Assembly: GCA_012728815.1 (NCBI GenBank)
Contig: JAAYEI010000012.1
Location: 18,467-82,466, forward strand
Source of the DNA: Clostridiales bacterium
Lineage (GTDB): Bacteria; Bacillota; Clostridia; Christensenellales; Aristaeellaceae
Length of the DNA: 64,000 nucleotides
Direction: 5' to 3'
Position 1 is the first letter of the stretch; the number at the start of each line of letters is the position of its first letter. Shown one piece after another: positions 42,115 through 51,742 of the stretch. The notes beneath the pieces were generated by a model, which was not told the DNA's origin, made no database searches, and saw only the letters and a list, made by a program, of their open reading frames with translations. The position numbers were made by a program, and so were the translations under genes.

Positions 42115-43052
42115 TGGTAGGAAATCCTCGGGTCCACCAGCAGGTAGACCAGGTCCACCACCAGGTTGACCAGCACAAACAGCGCCGCGATGACCAGCAC
42201 CGTGGACTGCACCACCGGGTAGTTGCGCGTGTTGATGGCGTTGACCAGGTAGGTGCCCACGCCGTTGATGACAAAGACCTGCTCCGTCACGATGGCGCCG
42301 CCCAGCAGCGCGCCGAAGCTGGTGCCAAACTGTGTCAGCAGCGGGATCAGGGCGTTGCGCAGCGCGTGCACGAAGAGGATGCTGCCACGCCTTAAGCCCT
42401 TGGCCCGGGCTGTGCGGATGTAGTCGGACTGCAGCACCTCCAGCATGGCCGAGCGCCCGATGCGCATGAAGGAGGCGATGGTGGCGGTGGACAGCGCGAT
42501 GGCGGGCAGGATGGCCTGGGAGAAGCCCAGGGGGGTGTAGAAGAACTCCGTCATGCCCCCGGAGGGCAACCAGCCCAGGATCACCGAAAAGACCAGCATC
42601 AGCATGGTGCCCAGCCAGAAATTGGGGATGGAAATGGCCACCAGCGAGGTGGTGGTGAGCAGGTTGTCCACGATTGTGTCCCGCTTGATGGCGGTGAGGA
42701 TGCCCAGCGGGATGCCCACCAGCGTGGACAGCAGGATGGCGGCGACCGCCAGGTTCATGGTGTAGGGCAGGCGCACCGCGATTTCCTGCAGGATGGGTTG
42801 CCGGGTGATATAGGACATGCCCAGGTTCAGGGAGAAGAGGTTCTTCAGATAAATCCAGTATTGGGTCCAGAAGGGCTGGTCCAGCCCCAGCGCGGCGCGC
42901 ACGGCCAGCACGTCGGCCTCGGTGGCTGAGGCGCCCGCGATCATCTGGGCGGGGTCCCCGGCGGCCAGGAAAAGGCTGCCAAACACGATGAAGGTGATGC
43001 CCACCAGCAGCACCAGCATCATGCCCAGCCGCTTGAGGATGTACTTGGCCAA
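42111..43052 (-). CDS. Peptide ABC transporter permease, OppB type
   Basis: A 313-residue permease with the OppB start (ILKRLGMMLVLLVGITFIVFGSLFL), LGLDQPFWTQYWIYLKNLFSLNLGMS and an EAA loop in YIRTARAKGLRRGSI. The start is TTG 43052 preceded by GGCGGA; no better codon lies nearby. It leads the second peptide-import operon. Confidence 0.92.
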   Translation of the reverse strand: MAKYILKRLGMMLVLLVGITFIVFGSLFLAAGDPAQMIAGASATEADVLAVRAALGLDQPFWTQYWIYLKNLFSLNLGMSYITRQPILQEIAVRLPYTMNLAVAAILLSTLVGIPLGILTAIKRDTIVDNLLTTTSLVAISIPNFWLGTMLMLVFSVILGWLPSGGMTEFFYTPLGFSQAILPAIALSTATIASFMRIGRSAMLEVLQSDYIRTARAKGLRRGSILFVHALRNALIPLLTQFGTSFGALLGGAIVTEQVFVINGVGTYLVNAINTRNYPVVQSTVLVIAALFVLVNLVVDLVYLLVDPRISYQ

Positions 43053-43151
43053 TGTTTCCGCCGCCTTTCCGTATAATTATGCTGCGCGTGGGTGCCTGAT
43101 TGGCTAATGCAAATCCAGCAAACAAGCTGCACGGTTTGCCGGATATCAAAA

Positions 43152-43181
43152 GATATATCACCATCCGGTTCGGCTTGTCAA
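43152..43181 (-). promoter_or_regulatory. Promoter of the second peptide-transporter operon
   Basis: On the minus strand a perfect TTGACA (43176-43181) is followed after 18 bp by TATATC (43152-43157). GATATATC-TTTT-GATATC around the -10 is an imperfect palindrome that could bind a regulator. The remainder of the 43053-43286 gap shows nothing else. Confidence 0.6.
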
Positions 43182-43286
43182 TCCGCCGCGGGCGGTTGGC
43201 AGCCTCTTACAAGCGTGTATGATTATGAATAGGGAACAATCTGCCCGGTTTGGACATCAGGCCATTTAAAGCACATCATTAATACA

Positions 43287-43313
43287 GAAAACCGGCGGCC
43301 AGTGGCCGCCGGT
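43287..43313 (-). terminator. Terminator of the AroE-family gene
   Basis: On the minus strand ACCGGCGGCC and GGCCGCCGGT form a 10-bp stem with a 3-nt loop, followed by TTTTCTGTATT. Confidence 0.8.
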
Positions 43314-43363
43314 GGGATTGTATATATTTTGCGTTTTTTCTGGCACAGGGCCCGGGCGTTGCC

Positions 43364-44221
43364 TCAGCCCAGGCCGAACTCCTTGCGCAGGGTGTCCGCC
43401 ATCAGCTGCTCCGGCGCCTCCTGCCCGGTCCACAGGGTGAAGTTGACCGCCGCCTGGTTGACCAGCATGCCCAGGCCGTTGATGGTGGCGGCGCCCTGCC
43501 CGGCCGCCGCGCGCAGGAAGGCGGTGTCCGGCGGGTTGAACACCACATCGCAGGCCACCATGCCCGGCCCCAGGCTGCGGTAGTCAATGTCCGGCCTGGC
43601 CTGCGTGTCAGGGTACAGGCCAATGGAGGTGGCGTTGACCAGCAACTGGCTGTCCCCGGGGATGGCCATCCCCGGAACCCAGGGCAGGGCGTCACAGCCG
43701 GCCTGTGTGCGCTGTCGGATCAGGTCGCGCAGCTCCTCCCCCCTTTGTTGCGTGCGGTTGATCAGGGTGAGGTGTCTGGCGCCTGCCAGGGCGCACTCCA
43801 CCGCGATGGCGCGCGCGGCGCCGCCCGCGCCCAGGATGGTGAGGCGCTTGCCGGCCGGGTCCTGGCCCTGCTGGCGCAGCGAGCGCAGGAAGCCCTTGCC
43901 ATCGGTGTTCTCCCCGTGCAGGCGGCTGTCCGTCAGGGTGATGTTGTTCACCGCGCCGATGATGGCCGCGGCCTCAGACAGGCTGTCCAGCATCGGCACA
44001 ACGGCCACCTTGTGGGGGATGGTCAGGTTGACGCCGCGGTAGTTCATGGCGCGCAGGCCCAGGACGGCGGCCTGCAGGTCCTCCGGGCGCACCAGCATGG
44101 TGATGTAGCGGTAGGAGAGCCCCAGGGCCTGGTAGGCCGCTTCCATGACCCTGCCGGTGGGGTTCTCATCCACCGGGTAACCCAGCAGCCCGGTCAGGGC
44201 GGCGCGGTAGTTGGTGGACAT
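43364..44221 (-). CDS. Shikimate dehydrogenase-family protein with non-canonical substrate motif
   Basis: From ATG 44221 (GGAGG ahead) the product has 285 residues. The catalytic Lys71 (NLTIPHK) and Asp107 (ENTDGKG) are present, and the NADP-binding loop is GAGGAARA. The N-terminal substrate motif, normally like GxPxxHSxSP with two serines that hold the shikimate carboxylate, reads GYPVDENPTGRVMEAAY here, so both serines are missing. It may be a subfamily acting on another hydroxy acid rather than AroE itself. No other aromatic-pathway gene is in the window, so I give no symbol. Confidence 0.82.
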   Translation of the reverse strand: MSTNYRAALTGLLGYPVDENPTGRVMEAAYQALGLSYRYITMLVRPEDLQAAVLGLRAMNYRGVNLTIPHKVAVVPMLDSLSEAAAIIGAVNNITLTDSRLHGENTDGKGFLRSLRQQGQDPAGKRLTILGAGGAARAIAVECALAGARHLTLINRTQQRGEELRDLIRQRTQAGCDALPWVPGMAIPGDSQLLVNATSIGLYPDTQARPDIDYRSLGPGMVACDVVFNPPDTAFLRAAAGQGAATINGLGMLVNQAAVNFTLWTGQEAPEQLMADTLRKEFGLG

Positions 44222-44502
44222 CGTGACCTCCTTGTGATGCGGGTGATGTGAATCACCCGGGTTCAGGGCAGCGGCGCTTACGCTTTCCGCCTGCCTTCTA
44301 TGGCTGATGGTACAGGCCCATTGTAGGGCCGCCCGCTCCAAAAGGCAAGGCGGGCCTGGCCGCGGGGCGGCGGATTCGCGGTGTACGACACACCCGGGAG
44401 GGCGGACAGGGATCACCGGGCGAAAGACAGCCTGAACATGCCTTTGCCGGGGGATATTTTCTCGGCTTTGCAGAATAAAGTCAATTTCGAGTGAAAAAAT
44501 GC

Positions 44503-44531
44503 TTGCTTTTTGCCCTGCACCTGTGTAATAT
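44503..44531 (+). promoter_or_regulatory. Promoter of the ribosomal protein superoperon
   Basis: TTGCTT (44503-44508), 17-bp spacer, TAATAT (44526-44531), about 168 bp before rpsJ. Upstream, 44222-44500 shows no gene. Confidence 0.65.
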
Positions 44532-44537
44532 AGCACT

Positions 44538-44694
44538 GCTGTCTGTTTTTTGGGATGAAGCGATAGGTTGCCGCCCCGGCCTTGGGCGGGTCATTACCGC
44601 GGACCATGCCCGACAATCGGGCGACGGACTCACAGGCCGGATAGCAGCCGGCGGCGGGCACCGCCCGCAATGAGTGCGAACTATAAGGAGGAAA
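44538..44694 (+). promoter_or_regulatory. Structured 5' leader of the S10 operon
   Basis: Four short perfect stems follow one another: CCGCCC/GGGCGG (44571-44589), GCCCGA/TCGGGC (44608-44622), GCCGG/CCGGC (44636-44652) and GCGGGC/GCCCGC (44654-44668). They precede the AAGGAGG of rpsJ. A regulatory leader that senses a ribosomal protein is a reasonable guess; no known L4 leader is recognised. Confidence 0.5.
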
Positions 44695-44698
44695 ATGA

Positions 44699-45007
44699 AT
44701 GGCCAGCCAGAAAATCCGCATCAAGCTCAAGGCTTACGAGCACCACCTGATCGACCAGTCCGCCGAGCGCATTGTGGACACCGCCAAGCGCACCGGCGCG
44801 CGCATCTCAGGCCCGGTGCCGCTGCCCACTGAGAAGGAGATCATCACCATCCTGCGCGCCCCGCACAAGTACAAGGACAGCCGCGAGCAGTTCGAGCGCA
44901 GGACCCACAAGCGCCTGATCGACATCCACAACCCCACAACCCGCACGGTGGACGCCATGATGAAACTGGATCTTCCCGCCGGCGTCGAGATCGAAATCAA
45001 ACTCTAA
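44699..45007 (+). CDS. rpsJ: 30S ribosomal protein S10
   Basis: A 102-residue S10: [29 protein letters not shown] and [33 protein letters not shown] are diagnostic. It sits in the 30S head, and in NusB/S10 complexes also acts in transcription antitermination. It is the first gene of the operon. ATG 44699 is used rather than the out-of-frame ATG four bases earlier; AAGGAGG serves both. Confidence 0.97.
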   Translation: MASQKIRIKLKAYEHHLIDQSAERIVDTAKRTGARISGPVPLPTEKEIITILRAPHKYKDSREQFERRTHKRLIDIHNPTTRTVDAMMKLDLPAGVEIEIKL

Positions 45008-45024
45008 GGCAGGAGGCAGCCATC

Positions 45025-45666
45025 ATGAAGAAAGCAATTTTGGGCAGAAAACTGGGCATGACCCAGCAGTTCCTGCCGGATGGGCGTCTGGTGCCCGTGA
45101 CCGTGGTGCAGGCCGGCCCCTGCACGGTGGTGCAGAAGAAAACCGTGGAAAAGGACGGCTACCAGGCCCTGCAGCTCAGCTTTGAGGAGCTGGCCCCGCA
45201 GCGCGCCAAGAAGCTGGTCAACAAGCCCCAGACCGGGCACTTCAACAAGGCGGGCGTGGCCCCCGCGCGCTTCCTGCGCGAGTTCCGCCTGGATGACATC
45301 TCCCAGTACGAGGTGGGCCAGACCCTGAGCGTGGCCCAGTTTGGCGAGGGCGAGAAGGTGGACGTGACCGGCACCAGCAAGGGCCATGGCTTCACCGGCG
45401 TCATCTACCGCTGGAACCAGAGCCGCGGCCCCATGTCCCACGGCTCCAAGTACCACCGCGGCCTGGGCGCCATGGCGGCCAACTCCACCCCCTCCAAGGT
45501 CTTCAAGAACAAGAAAATGTCCGGCCAATACGGCGTGGAGCGGGTGACGGTACAGAACCTGGAAGTGATTGGCGTGGACGCGGAGCGCAACCTGCTGCTC
45601 ATCAAGGGCGCGGTGCCCGGCCCCAAAAAAGGCCTGCTCATCGTGCGCGACGCGCTGAAGGCCTGA
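45025..45666 (+). CDS. rplC: 50S ribosomal protein L3
   Basis: A 213-residue L3 starting at [15 protein letters not shown], with the conserved loop [33 protein letters not shown] that reaches toward the peptidyl transferase centre, and [15 protein letters not shown] near the end. It is an early 23S rRNA assembly protein. An AGGAGGCAG site precedes the ATG, 17 bp after rpsJ. Confidence 0.97.
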   Translation: MKKAILGRKLGMTQQFLPDGRLVPVTVVQAGPCTVVQKKTVEKDGYQALQLSFEELAPQRAKKLVNKPQTGHFNKAGVAPARFLREFRLDDISQYEVGQTLSVAQFGEGEKVDVTGTSKGHGFTGVIYRWNQSRGPMSHGSKYHRGLGAMAANSTPSKVFKNKKMSGQYGVERVTVQNLEVIGVDAERNLLLIKGAVPGPKKGLLIVRDALKA

Positions 45667-45684
45667 AGGTAGGAGGAAACGAAA

Positions 45685-46308
45685 ATGCCGACAATCTCCG
45701 TATTGACGATAGAGGGCAAGGACGCCGGCCAGATGGACCTCAGCGAGGACATCTTTGGCATCACCCCCAACACGGCGGCCATGCACCTGGTGGTGCGTTC
45801 CATCCTGGCCGCCAAGCGCCAAGGCACCCAGAGCGCGCTGACCCGCGCCATGGTGCGCGGCGGCGGGCGCAAGATCTACCGCCAGAAGGGCACCGGCCGT
45901 GCCCGCCACCACAGCAACCGCGCGCCCCAGTTCCGCCACGGCGGCGTGGTGTTCGCCCCCCAGCCGCGTGACTACGTGGTGAAGGTGCCGCGCAAGGTGC
46001 GCCGCCTGGCCCTCAAGTCCGCGCTGTCAGCCAAGCTGGCCGCCGGGGACCTGATTGTGGTGGACAAGCTGAACCTGCCCGAGGCCAAGACCCGCGTGAT
46101 GGCCAAGGTGCTGTCTGACCTGGGCATCAGCAAGTCCTGCCTGATGGTGCTGCCGGAGCGCGACGAGATGGTGCAGCGCGCCGGGCGCAACCTGCCCACC
46201 CTGCGGGATGCCTATGCCGCCAACATCAATGTCTATGACATCCTTCGCGCGGACAAACTGCTGCTCACCAAGGACGCTGTCCAGGCCATCCAGGAGGTCT
46301 ACGCATGA
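45685..46308 (+). CDS. rplD: 50S ribosomal protein L4
   Basis: A 207-residue L4. The extended tunnel loop contains GGGRKIYRQKGTGRARHHSNRAPQFRHGGVVF, followed by PRDYVVKVPRKVRRLALKSALS. It lines the exit tunnel; in some bacteria L4 also represses its own operon. The stop overlaps the rplW start by an ATGA junction. Confidence 0.97.
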   Translation: MPTISVLTIEGKDAGQMDLSEDIFGITPNTAAMHLVVRSILAAKRQGTQSALTRAMVRGGGRKIYRQKGTGRARHHSNRAPQFRHGGVVFAPQPRDYVVKVPRKVRRLALKSALSAKLAAGDLIVVDKLNLPEAKTRVMAKVLSDLGISKSCLMVLPERDEMVQRAGRNLPTLRDAYAANINVYDILRADKLLLTKDAVQAIQEVYA

Positions 46309-46601
46309 AAACACCCCATGACATCATCCGCCGCCCGGTGCTGACTGAAAAGGGCTACCTGGGCATTGAGGACAAGCGTTACGTCTTTGAAGTGGACGTG
46401 AAGGCCAACAAGGTGGAAATCAAGAATGCCCTGGAAGAGGTCTTCGCGGGCATCAAGGTCAAGTCGGTCAACACCCTGCGCGTGATGGGCAAGATCAAGC
46501 GCCAGGGCCGCACCCAGGGCCGCACCCCCGAGGTCAAGAAGGCCTATGTCAGCCTGACGGAGGACTCCAAGCCCATCGAGTTCTTTGAAGGCATGGTCTA
46601 A
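46305..46601 (+). CDS. rplW: 50S ribosomal protein L23
   Basis: A 98-residue L23 (DIIRRPVLTEKGYLGIEDKRYVFEVDVKANKVEIKNALEEVF), located at the exit tunnel rim where trigger factor and SRP dock. It begins inside the stop of rplD. VNTLRVMGKIKRQGR is the usual basic loop. Confidence 0.97.
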   Translation: MKTPHDIIRRPVLTEKGYLGIEDKRYVFEVDVKANKVEIKNALEEVFAGIKVKSVNTLRVMGKIKRQGRTQGRTPEVKKAYVSLTEDSKPIEFFEGMV

Positions 46602-46616
46602 GGAGGAGCAAGCAGC

Positions 46617-47450
46617 ATGGCCATTCGTGTCTACAAACCAACCTCACCCGCTCGCCGCTTCATGTCGGTGAACGCTTTTGAGGAAATTACCAAGAAAAAG
46701 CCGGAAAAGGCGCTGACCGTTTCCAAGAAGAAGTACGCCGGGCGCAACAACCAGGGCAAGATCACCGTGCGCCACCGGGGCGGCGGCCACAAGGCCAAGT
46801 ACCGCATCATCGACTTCAAGCGCAACAAGCTGCAGGTGCCGGCCAAGGTGGCGGCGATTGAGTACGATCCCAACCGCTCCGCCTTCATCGCCCTGCTGCA
46901 CTACCTGGACGGTGAGAAGCGCTACATCCTCTCCCCGGTGGGGCTCAAGGTGGGCGACATGGTGGTGGCCGGCGAAGGCGCCGACATCAAGCCGGGCAAC
47001 GCCATGCCCCTGTCCGCCATCCCCACGGGCACCCTGATCCACAACCTGGAGCTGCGCCCCGGCGCTGGCGGGCAGCTGGTCCGCTCGGCCGGTGTGTACG
47101 CCCAGCTGATGGCCAAGGAGGGCGGCTACGCCCAGGTGCGCCTGCCCTCAGGCGAAATCCGCAGGCTGCCGCTCAACGCCCAGGCCACCATCGGCACGGT
47201 GGGCAACACCGACCATGAGAACATCCGCATCGGCAAGGCCGGGCGCAAGCGCCACATGGGCTTCCGGCCCAGCGTGCGCGGCGTTGTCATGAACCCGGTG
47301 GATCACCCGCACGGCGGCGGCGAGGGCAAGTCGCCCATCGGCATGCCGGCCCCCGTCACCCCCTGGGGCAAACCCGCGCTGGGCCTGAAGACACGCAAGC
47401 GCAAGAAGTATTCCAACCGCATGATTGTCAAGCGGATCAACGAGAAGTAA
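46617..47450 (+). CDS. rplB: 50S ribosomal protein L2
   Basis: A 277-residue L2 of normal length. [28 protein letters not shown] and the C-terminal [37 protein letters not shown] are near-invariant, including the functional histidine in HPHGGG. L2 is needed for subunit joining and peptidyl transferase activity. Confidence 0.98.
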   Translation: MAIRVYKPTSPARRFMSVNAFEEITKKKPEKALTVSKKKYAGRNNQGKITVRHRGGGHKAKYRIIDFKRNKLQVPAKVAAIEYDPNRSAFIALLHYLDGEKRYILSPVGLKVGDMVVAGEGADIKPGNAMPLSAIPTGTLIHNLELRPGAGGQLVRSAGVYAQLMAKEGGYAQVRLPSGEIRRLPLNAQATIGTVGNTDHENIRIGKAGRKRHMGFRPSVRGVVMNPVDHPHGGGEGKSPIGMPAPVTPWGKPALGLKTRKRKKYSNRMIVKRINEK

Positions 47451-47483
47451 GCCCCAGAGGATGAAAGGAGGCACCCAAACAGC

Positions 47484-47762
47484 ATGAGCCGTTCAGTAAA
47501 AAAAGGACCTTTTGTCGATCAAAAGCTCCTGCAGCGCGTAGAGAACCTCAACAAATCCGGAAAGAAATCCGTTTTGAAAACCTGGTCCCGCGCCAGCACC
47601 ATTTTCCCGGACTTCGTGGGCCACACCATCGCCGTGCATGACGGCCGCAAGCATGTGCCCGTCTATATCACCGAGGACATGGTGGGCCACAAGCTTGGCG
47701 AGTTCGCCCCCACCCGCACCTTCCGCGGCCACGCGGGTGAAAAAAAGTCAGAGCGCAGATAA
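47484..47762 (+). CDS. rpsS: 30S ribosomal protein S19
   Basis: A 92-residue S19 ([70 protein letters not shown]). It binds 16S rRNA in the head with S13. AAAGGAGG precedes the ATG, 33 bp after rplB. Confidence 0.97.
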   Translation: MSRSVKKGPFVDQKLLQRVENLNKSGKKSVLKTWSRASTIFPDFVGHTIAVHDGRKHVPVYITEDMVGHKLGEFAPTRTFRGHAGEKKSERR

Positions 47763-47780
47763 GCGAAAGGAGCGCAATTT

Positions 47781-48164
47781 ATGGCAAGCAACACCAGCAA
47801 AAAGGGCGAGCTGCACCGCCAGCGCGATGAGAAGCGCCCCCATGCGCACGTCAGGCACATCCGCATCTCCCCCCGCAAGGCACGCCTGATCATTGACCAG
47901 GTGCGCGGCAAGGATCTGGATGCCGCCCTGGCCATCCTGCGGCTCACCCCGCACGCGGCCTCCCCGGTGCTGTACAAGCTGATTGAGTCAGCCGCGGCCA
48001 ACGCCGAGAACAACCTGGAGATGGACCGCAAGGGACTTTACATCGCTGAAATCTACGCCAACCCCGGTCCGACGATCAAGCGCTTCAAGCCCAGGGCCCG
48101 TGGCAGCGCCTCGCAGATCCTGCGCCGCACGAGCCATTTCAGCGTCGTACTGGACGAACGTTAA
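47781..48164 (+). CDS. rplV: 50S ribosomal protein L22
   Basis: A 127-residue L22 with a slightly extended charged N-terminus. [31 protein letters not shown] and the tunnel hairpin [30 protein letters not shown] are characteristic. The hairpin reaches the tunnel constriction, where macrolide-resistance changes occur in other bacteria. Confidence 0.97.
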   Translation: MASNTSKKGELHRQRDEKRPHAHVRHIRISPRKARLIIDQVRGKDLDAALAILRLTPHAASPVLYKLIESAAANAENNLEMDRKGLYIAEIYANPGPTIKRFKPRARGSASQILRRTSHFSVVLDER

Positions 48165-48178
48165 GGAGGTTTTGGCAG

Positions 48179-48850
48179 ATGGGACAGAAAGTAAATCCCC
48201 ACGGCGCGCGCGTTGGCGTCATCTTTGACTGGTCCACGCGCTGGTATGCCGACAAGAAAGACTTCGCGGACTTCTTGGTGGAAGACCACAAGATCCGTGA
48301 AACCCTGAAGAAGCGCTATTACCCCACCGGCATCAGCCGCATTGATATTGAGCGCAGCGCCGCGCGCATGACCATCAACCTCTTCACCGGCAAGCCCGGC
48401 ATGATCATCGGCCGGGGCGGCAAGGGCATTGAGGAGCTCAAGGCCTTCGTGGAGAAGATGGTGGGCCGCCCGGTCACCATCAACGTGATTGAGATCAAGC
48501 AGCCCGACACCGACGCGCAGCTGGTGGCCGAGAACATCGCCCAGCAGCTGGAGAAGCGCATCTCCTTCCGCCGGGCGCTCAAGCAGAGCATCCAGCGCAC
48601 CATGCGCGCCGGCGCCAAGGGCATGAAGGCGGCGGTATCCGGCCGCCTGGGCGGCGCGGACATCGCCCGCAGCGAGCACTACCACGAGGGCTCCATCCCG
48701 CTGCAGACCCTGCGCGCCAACATTGATTACGGCTTCGCCGAAGCCAAGACCACCTACGGCCGCCTGGGCGTCAAAGTGTGGATCTACAAGGGCCAGGTGC
48801 TGCCCCAGGCCAAGAACCGGGGCGGCAGGCACGCAGAAGGAGGCAAGTAA
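48179..48850 (+). CDS. rpsC: 30S ribosomal protein S3
   Basis: A 223-residue S3 with the N-terminal [32 protein letters not shown], the KH-domain loop [15 protein letters not shown], and [47 protein letters not shown]. It lines the mRNA entry channel. TAAGGAGG precedes the ATG. Confidence 0.98.
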   Translation: MGQKVNPHGARVGVIFDWSTRWYADKKDFADFLVEDHKIRETLKKRYYPTGISRIDIERSAARMTINLFTGKPGMIIGRGGKGIEELKAFVEKMVGRPVTINVIEIKQPDTDAQLVAENIAQQLEKRISFRRALKQSIQRTMRAGAKGMKAAVSGRLGGADIARSEHYHEGSIPLQTLRANIDYGFAEAKTTYGRLGVKVWIYKGQVLPQAKNRGGRHAEGGK

Positions 48851-48853
48851 ACC

Positions 48854-49291
48854 ATGTTGATGCCAAAACGTGTCAAGCGCCGCAAGGTGTTTCGCGGGCG
48901 CATGAAGGGCAAGGCCATGCGCGGCAACTTCATCGCCTACGGCGATTATGGCCTGGTGGCCATGGACCCCAGCTGGATCACCAGCCAGCAGATTGAAGCC
49001 GCCCGTATCGCGCTCACCCGCTACATCAAGCGCGGTGGCCAGGTGTGGATCAAGATTTTCCCCGACAAGCCCGTGACTGAGAAGCCGGCGGAAACCCGCA
49101 TGGGTTCGGGCAAGGGCTCCCCGGAGTACTGGGTGGCCGTCGTCAAGCCCGGCCGCGTGCTGTTTGAGGTGGGCGGCATCGACGAAGCCGTCGCCCGCGA
49201 AGCGCTGCGCCTGGCCTCCAACAAACTGCCCCTGCGCACCAAGATTTACTCCAAGGCGCAGATGGAGCACATGAGCGGTGGTGACAACTGA
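48854..49291 (+). CDS. rplP: 50S ribosomal protein L16
   Basis: A 145-residue L16 ([78 protein letters not shown]). It helps position A-site tRNA. Its stop shares one base with the rpmC start (TGATG). Confidence 0.98.
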   Translation: MLMPKRVKRRKVFRGRMKGKAMRGNFIAYGDYGLVAMDPSWITSQQIEAARIALTRYIKRGGQVWIKIFPDKPVTEKPAETRMGSGKGSPEYWVAVVKPGRVLFEVGGIDEAVAREALRLASNKLPLRTKIYSKAQMEHMSGGDN

Positions 49292-49491
49292 TGAAGGTAA
49301 GTGAATTTTTGGCCATGAAGCCTGAAGAGCTCACCGCGAAGATCGCGGAGCTCAAGACCGAGCTGTTCAACCTTCGTTTCCGCCTGGCGACCGGCCAGCT
49401 GGAAAACACGATGCAAATCCAGGCTGTCAAGCGGGACATTGCCCGCGCGCTGACCGCCCAGACCCAGGCCCAGAAGCAGGCCACCCGATAA
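49291..49491 (+). CDS. rpmC: 50S ribosomal protein L29
   Basis: A 66-residue two-helix L29 ([46 protein letters not shown]). It lies at the tunnel exit next to L23. It is coupled to rplP by a one-base overlap. Confidence 0.95.
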   Translation: MKVSEFLAMKPEELTAKIAELKTELFNLRFRLATGQLENTMQIQAVKRDIARALTAQTQAQKQATR

Positions 49492-49509
49492 GAAAGGAGG
49501 CAGGAACCC

Positions 49510-49782
49510 ATGTCTGAAGCTACCACCAAAGCAAGCGGCAAGCGCAAGAGCCGCGTGGGCGTTGTCACCAGCGACAAGATGGACAAGACCATCGTGGTCA
49601 CCATCCGCAGCCGCTACAAGCACCCGCTGTACGGCAAGACCATCAGCCACACCAAGAAGTTCAAGGCGCATGACGAGGAGAATGCCTGCGGTATCGGGGA
49701 TACCGTGCGGATCATGGAGACCCGGCCCCTCAGCCGCGACAAGCGCTGGCGCCTGGTTGAGATCATCGAGAAGGCCAAGTAA
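49510..49782 (+). CDS. rpsQ: 30S ribosomal protein S17
   Basis: A 90-residue S17 with an OB fold: [61 protein letters not shown]. It binds 16S rRNA early in assembly. AAAGGAGG precedes the ATG. A perfect 8-bp stem (CGCCATGG/CCATGGCG, 49788-49808) follows its stop, before rplN. Confidence 0.97.
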   Translation: MSEATTKASGKRKSRVGVVTSDKMDKTIVVTIRSRYKHPLYGKTISHTKKFKAHDEENACGIGDTVRIMETRPLSRDKRWRLVEIIEKAK

Positions 49783-49833
49783 GGGATCGCCATGGCAGGC
49801 CCATGGCGCAGGCGATAGAAGGAGGAACCCCCT

Positions 49834-50202
49834 ATGATCCAGTCGCAGACGCGGCTTAAGGTGGCCGACAATTCCGGCGCCAAAGAAATTATGTGCATCC
49901 GGGTGCTGGGCGGCTCGTTCCGCCGCAGCGGCTCCGTGGGCGACATCATTGTGGCCAGCGTGAAGTCCGCGGCCCCTGGCGGCCAGGTCAAGAAGGGCGA
50001 GGTTGTGCGCGCCGTCATCGTCCGGGTGGTCAAGCAGAACCGCCGGCCCGACGGCAGCTACATCCGCTTTGACGACAACGCCGCCGTCATCATCAACGAC
50101 CAGAAGCAGCCCCGCGGCACCCGCATCTTCGGGCCCGTGGCCCGCGAGCTGCGCGAGAAGAACTACATGAAGATCGTCTCGCTGGCCCCTGAAGTTCTGT
50201 AA
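49834..50202 (+). CDS. rplN: 50S ribosomal protein L14
   Basis: A 122-residue L14 ([83 protein letters not shown]). It sits at the subunit interface and is the usual binding site of the silencing factor RsfS, encoded at 61876-62241. GAAGGAGG precedes the ATG. Confidence 0.98.
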   Translation: MIQSQTRLKVADNSGAKEIMCIRVLGGSFRRSGSVGDIIVASVKSAAPGGQVKKGEVVRAVIVRVVKQNRRPDGSYIRFDDNAAVIINDQKQPRGTRIFGPVARELREKNYMKIVSLAPEVL

Positions 50203-50212
50203 GGAGAAGCAG

Positions 50213-50530
50213 ATGAAAGTACACGTGAAAACCAAGGACGAGGTCATCGTCATCTCCGGCAAGGACAAGGGTGTCAAGGGCGAGGTGCTGTCCGTCAGCC
50301 CCAAGACCGGCCGTGTCACCGTTGAGGGCGTGGCCATGGTCACCAAGCACCAGAAATCCCGCGCCCAGGGGCAGCCTGGCGGCATCATCCGCAAGGAAGC
50401 GGCCATTGACGCCTCCAACGTCATGCTGGTCTGCCAGAAGTGCGGCAAGCCGTCCCGCGCTGGCCGGAAGGTGCAGGAGGACGGCAGCAAGATCCGCGTC
50501 TGCAAGAAGTGCGGGCAGCAGATTGACTAA
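50213..50530 (+). CDS. rplX: 50S ribosomal protein L24
   Basis: A 105-residue L24 with a KOW motif in DEVIVISGKDKGVKGEVLSV and the C-terminal CQKCGKPSRAGRK...RVCKKCG, four cysteines typical of zinc-binding L24 in Firmicutes. It starts rRNA assembly near the tunnel exit. Confidence 0.97.
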   Translation: MKVHVKTKDEVIVISGKDKGVKGEVLSVSPKTGRVTVEGVAMVTKHQKSRAQGQPGGIIRKEAAIDASNVMLVCQKCGKPSRAGRKVQEDGSKIRVCKKCGQQID

Positions 50531-50545
50531 AGGAGGAGCAGCCAC

Positions 50546-51088
50546 ATGGCAACCCGTTTGAAGGAAAGATACCTGGCCGAGGCTGTGCCCGCCCTGCAGC
50601 AGAAGTTCGGCTACAAGAACCCCATGCAGGTGCCCAAGCTGGACAAGATTGTCATCAACATGGGCCTGGGCGACTGCAAGGACAACGCCAAGGCGCTGGA
50701 AAACGCCGTGGAGGAGCTGGGCCAGATCGCCGGCCAGAAGCCGCTGGTCACCAAGGCCAAGAAATCTGTCGCCAACTTCAAGCTGCGCGAGGGGATGAGC
50801 GTGGGCGCCAAGGTCACCCTGCGCGGCACCCGCATGGAGGAGTTTTTTGACAAGCTGGTCTCCATCGCCCTGCCCCGCGTGCGCGACTTCCGCGGCGTGT
50901 CGCAGAAGGCCTTTGACGGCCGCGGCAACTATGCCTTGGGCGTGCGCGAGCAGCTCATTTTCCCCGAGATCAACTATGACAAAGTGGAAAAGATCCGCGG
51001 CATGGAGATGATTTTTGTCACCACCGCGCACACTGACGAAGAAGCCAAAGAGCTGCTGTCCCTGCTGGGCATGCCCTTTGCGCAGTAA
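50546..51088 (+). CDS. rplE: 50S ribosomal protein L5
   Basis: A 180-residue L5 ([47 protein letters not shown]-type region [45 protein letters not shown]). It binds 5S rRNA and contacts P-site tRNA. AAAGGAGG precedes the ATG. Confidence 0.98.
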   Translation: MATRLKERYLAEAVPALQQKFGYKNPMQVPKLDKIVINMGLGDCKDNAKALENAVEELGQIAGQKPLVTKAKKSVANFKLREGMSVGAKVTLRGTRMEEFFDKLVSIALPRVRDFRGVSQKAFDGRGNYALGVREQLIFPEINYDKVEKIRGMEMIFVTTAHTDEEAKELLSLLGMPFAQ

Positions 51089-51102
51089 GGGAGGAGAAGG
51101 CA

Positions 51103-51288
51103 ATGGCCAAGACTAGCATGCGCGTCAAGCAGACCCGCACCCCCAAGTATTCAACCCGCGCCTATTCGCGCTGCCGCCTGTGCGGCAGGCCGCATTCTGT
51201 GCTGCGCCGTTATGGCATCTGCCGCATCTGCTTCCGCGAGCTGGCCTACAAGGGCCAGATCCCGGGCGTGCGCAAAGCCAGCTGGTAA
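51103..51288 (+). CDS. rpsN: 30S ribosomal protein S14, zinc-binding type
   Basis: A 61-residue short S14 with two CxxC pairs, [20 protein letters not shown], the zinc-dependent form (type Z) used in many Gram-positive bacteria. It ends in PGVRKASW as usual. It binds the 16S rRNA head. No zinc-free paralogue is in the window. Confidence 0.97.
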   Translation: MAKTSMRVKQTRTPKYSTRAYSRCRLCGRPHSVLRRYGICRICFRELAYKGQIPGVRKASW

Positions 51289-51315
51289 GGAGTTTAAGGA
51301 GAAGGAGGTTCCCCC

Positions 51316-51717
51316 ATGGTTGTGAATGACCCCATTGCCGATATGCTCACCCGCATCCGCAACGCGCAGATTGCCAAGCATGACACGGTGACCATCCCCG
51401 CCAGCAACGCCAAGAAGGCGATCGCCAGGATTTTGCTGGACGAGGGCTATATCAAGGCCTATGACCAGATCAACGACGGCGTGCAGGGCCAGATCAAGCT
51501 GACGCTCAAGTACGTCAACAACAAGCAGCAGCCGGTCATCGCCGGGCTGCGCCGCATCTCCAAGCCTGGCCTGCGCGTGTACGCGGGCTGTGAGGACCTG
51601 CCCCGTGTGCTGGGCGGCCTGGGGGTGGCCATCATTTCCACCTCCAAGGGTCTGATGACAGACCGCAAGGCGCGCCAGGACAAGCTGGGCGGCGAGGTCC
51701 TGGCCTACATCTGGTAA
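51316..51717 (+). CDS. rpsH: 30S ribosomal protein S8
   Basis: A 133-residue S8 ([90 protein letters not shown]). S8 is a primary 16S binder and in E. coli represses the spc operon. GAAGGAGG precedes the ATG. Confidence 0.98.
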   Translation: MVVNDPIADMLTRIRNAQIAKHDTVTIPASNAKKAIARILLDEGYIKAYDQINDGVQGQIKLTLKYVNNKQQPVIAGLRRISKPGLRVYAGCEDLPRVLGGLGVAIISTSKGLMTDRKARQDKLGGEVLAYIW

Positions 51718-51742
51718 GCAAGACGCACAGGAGGAAGAAAAC

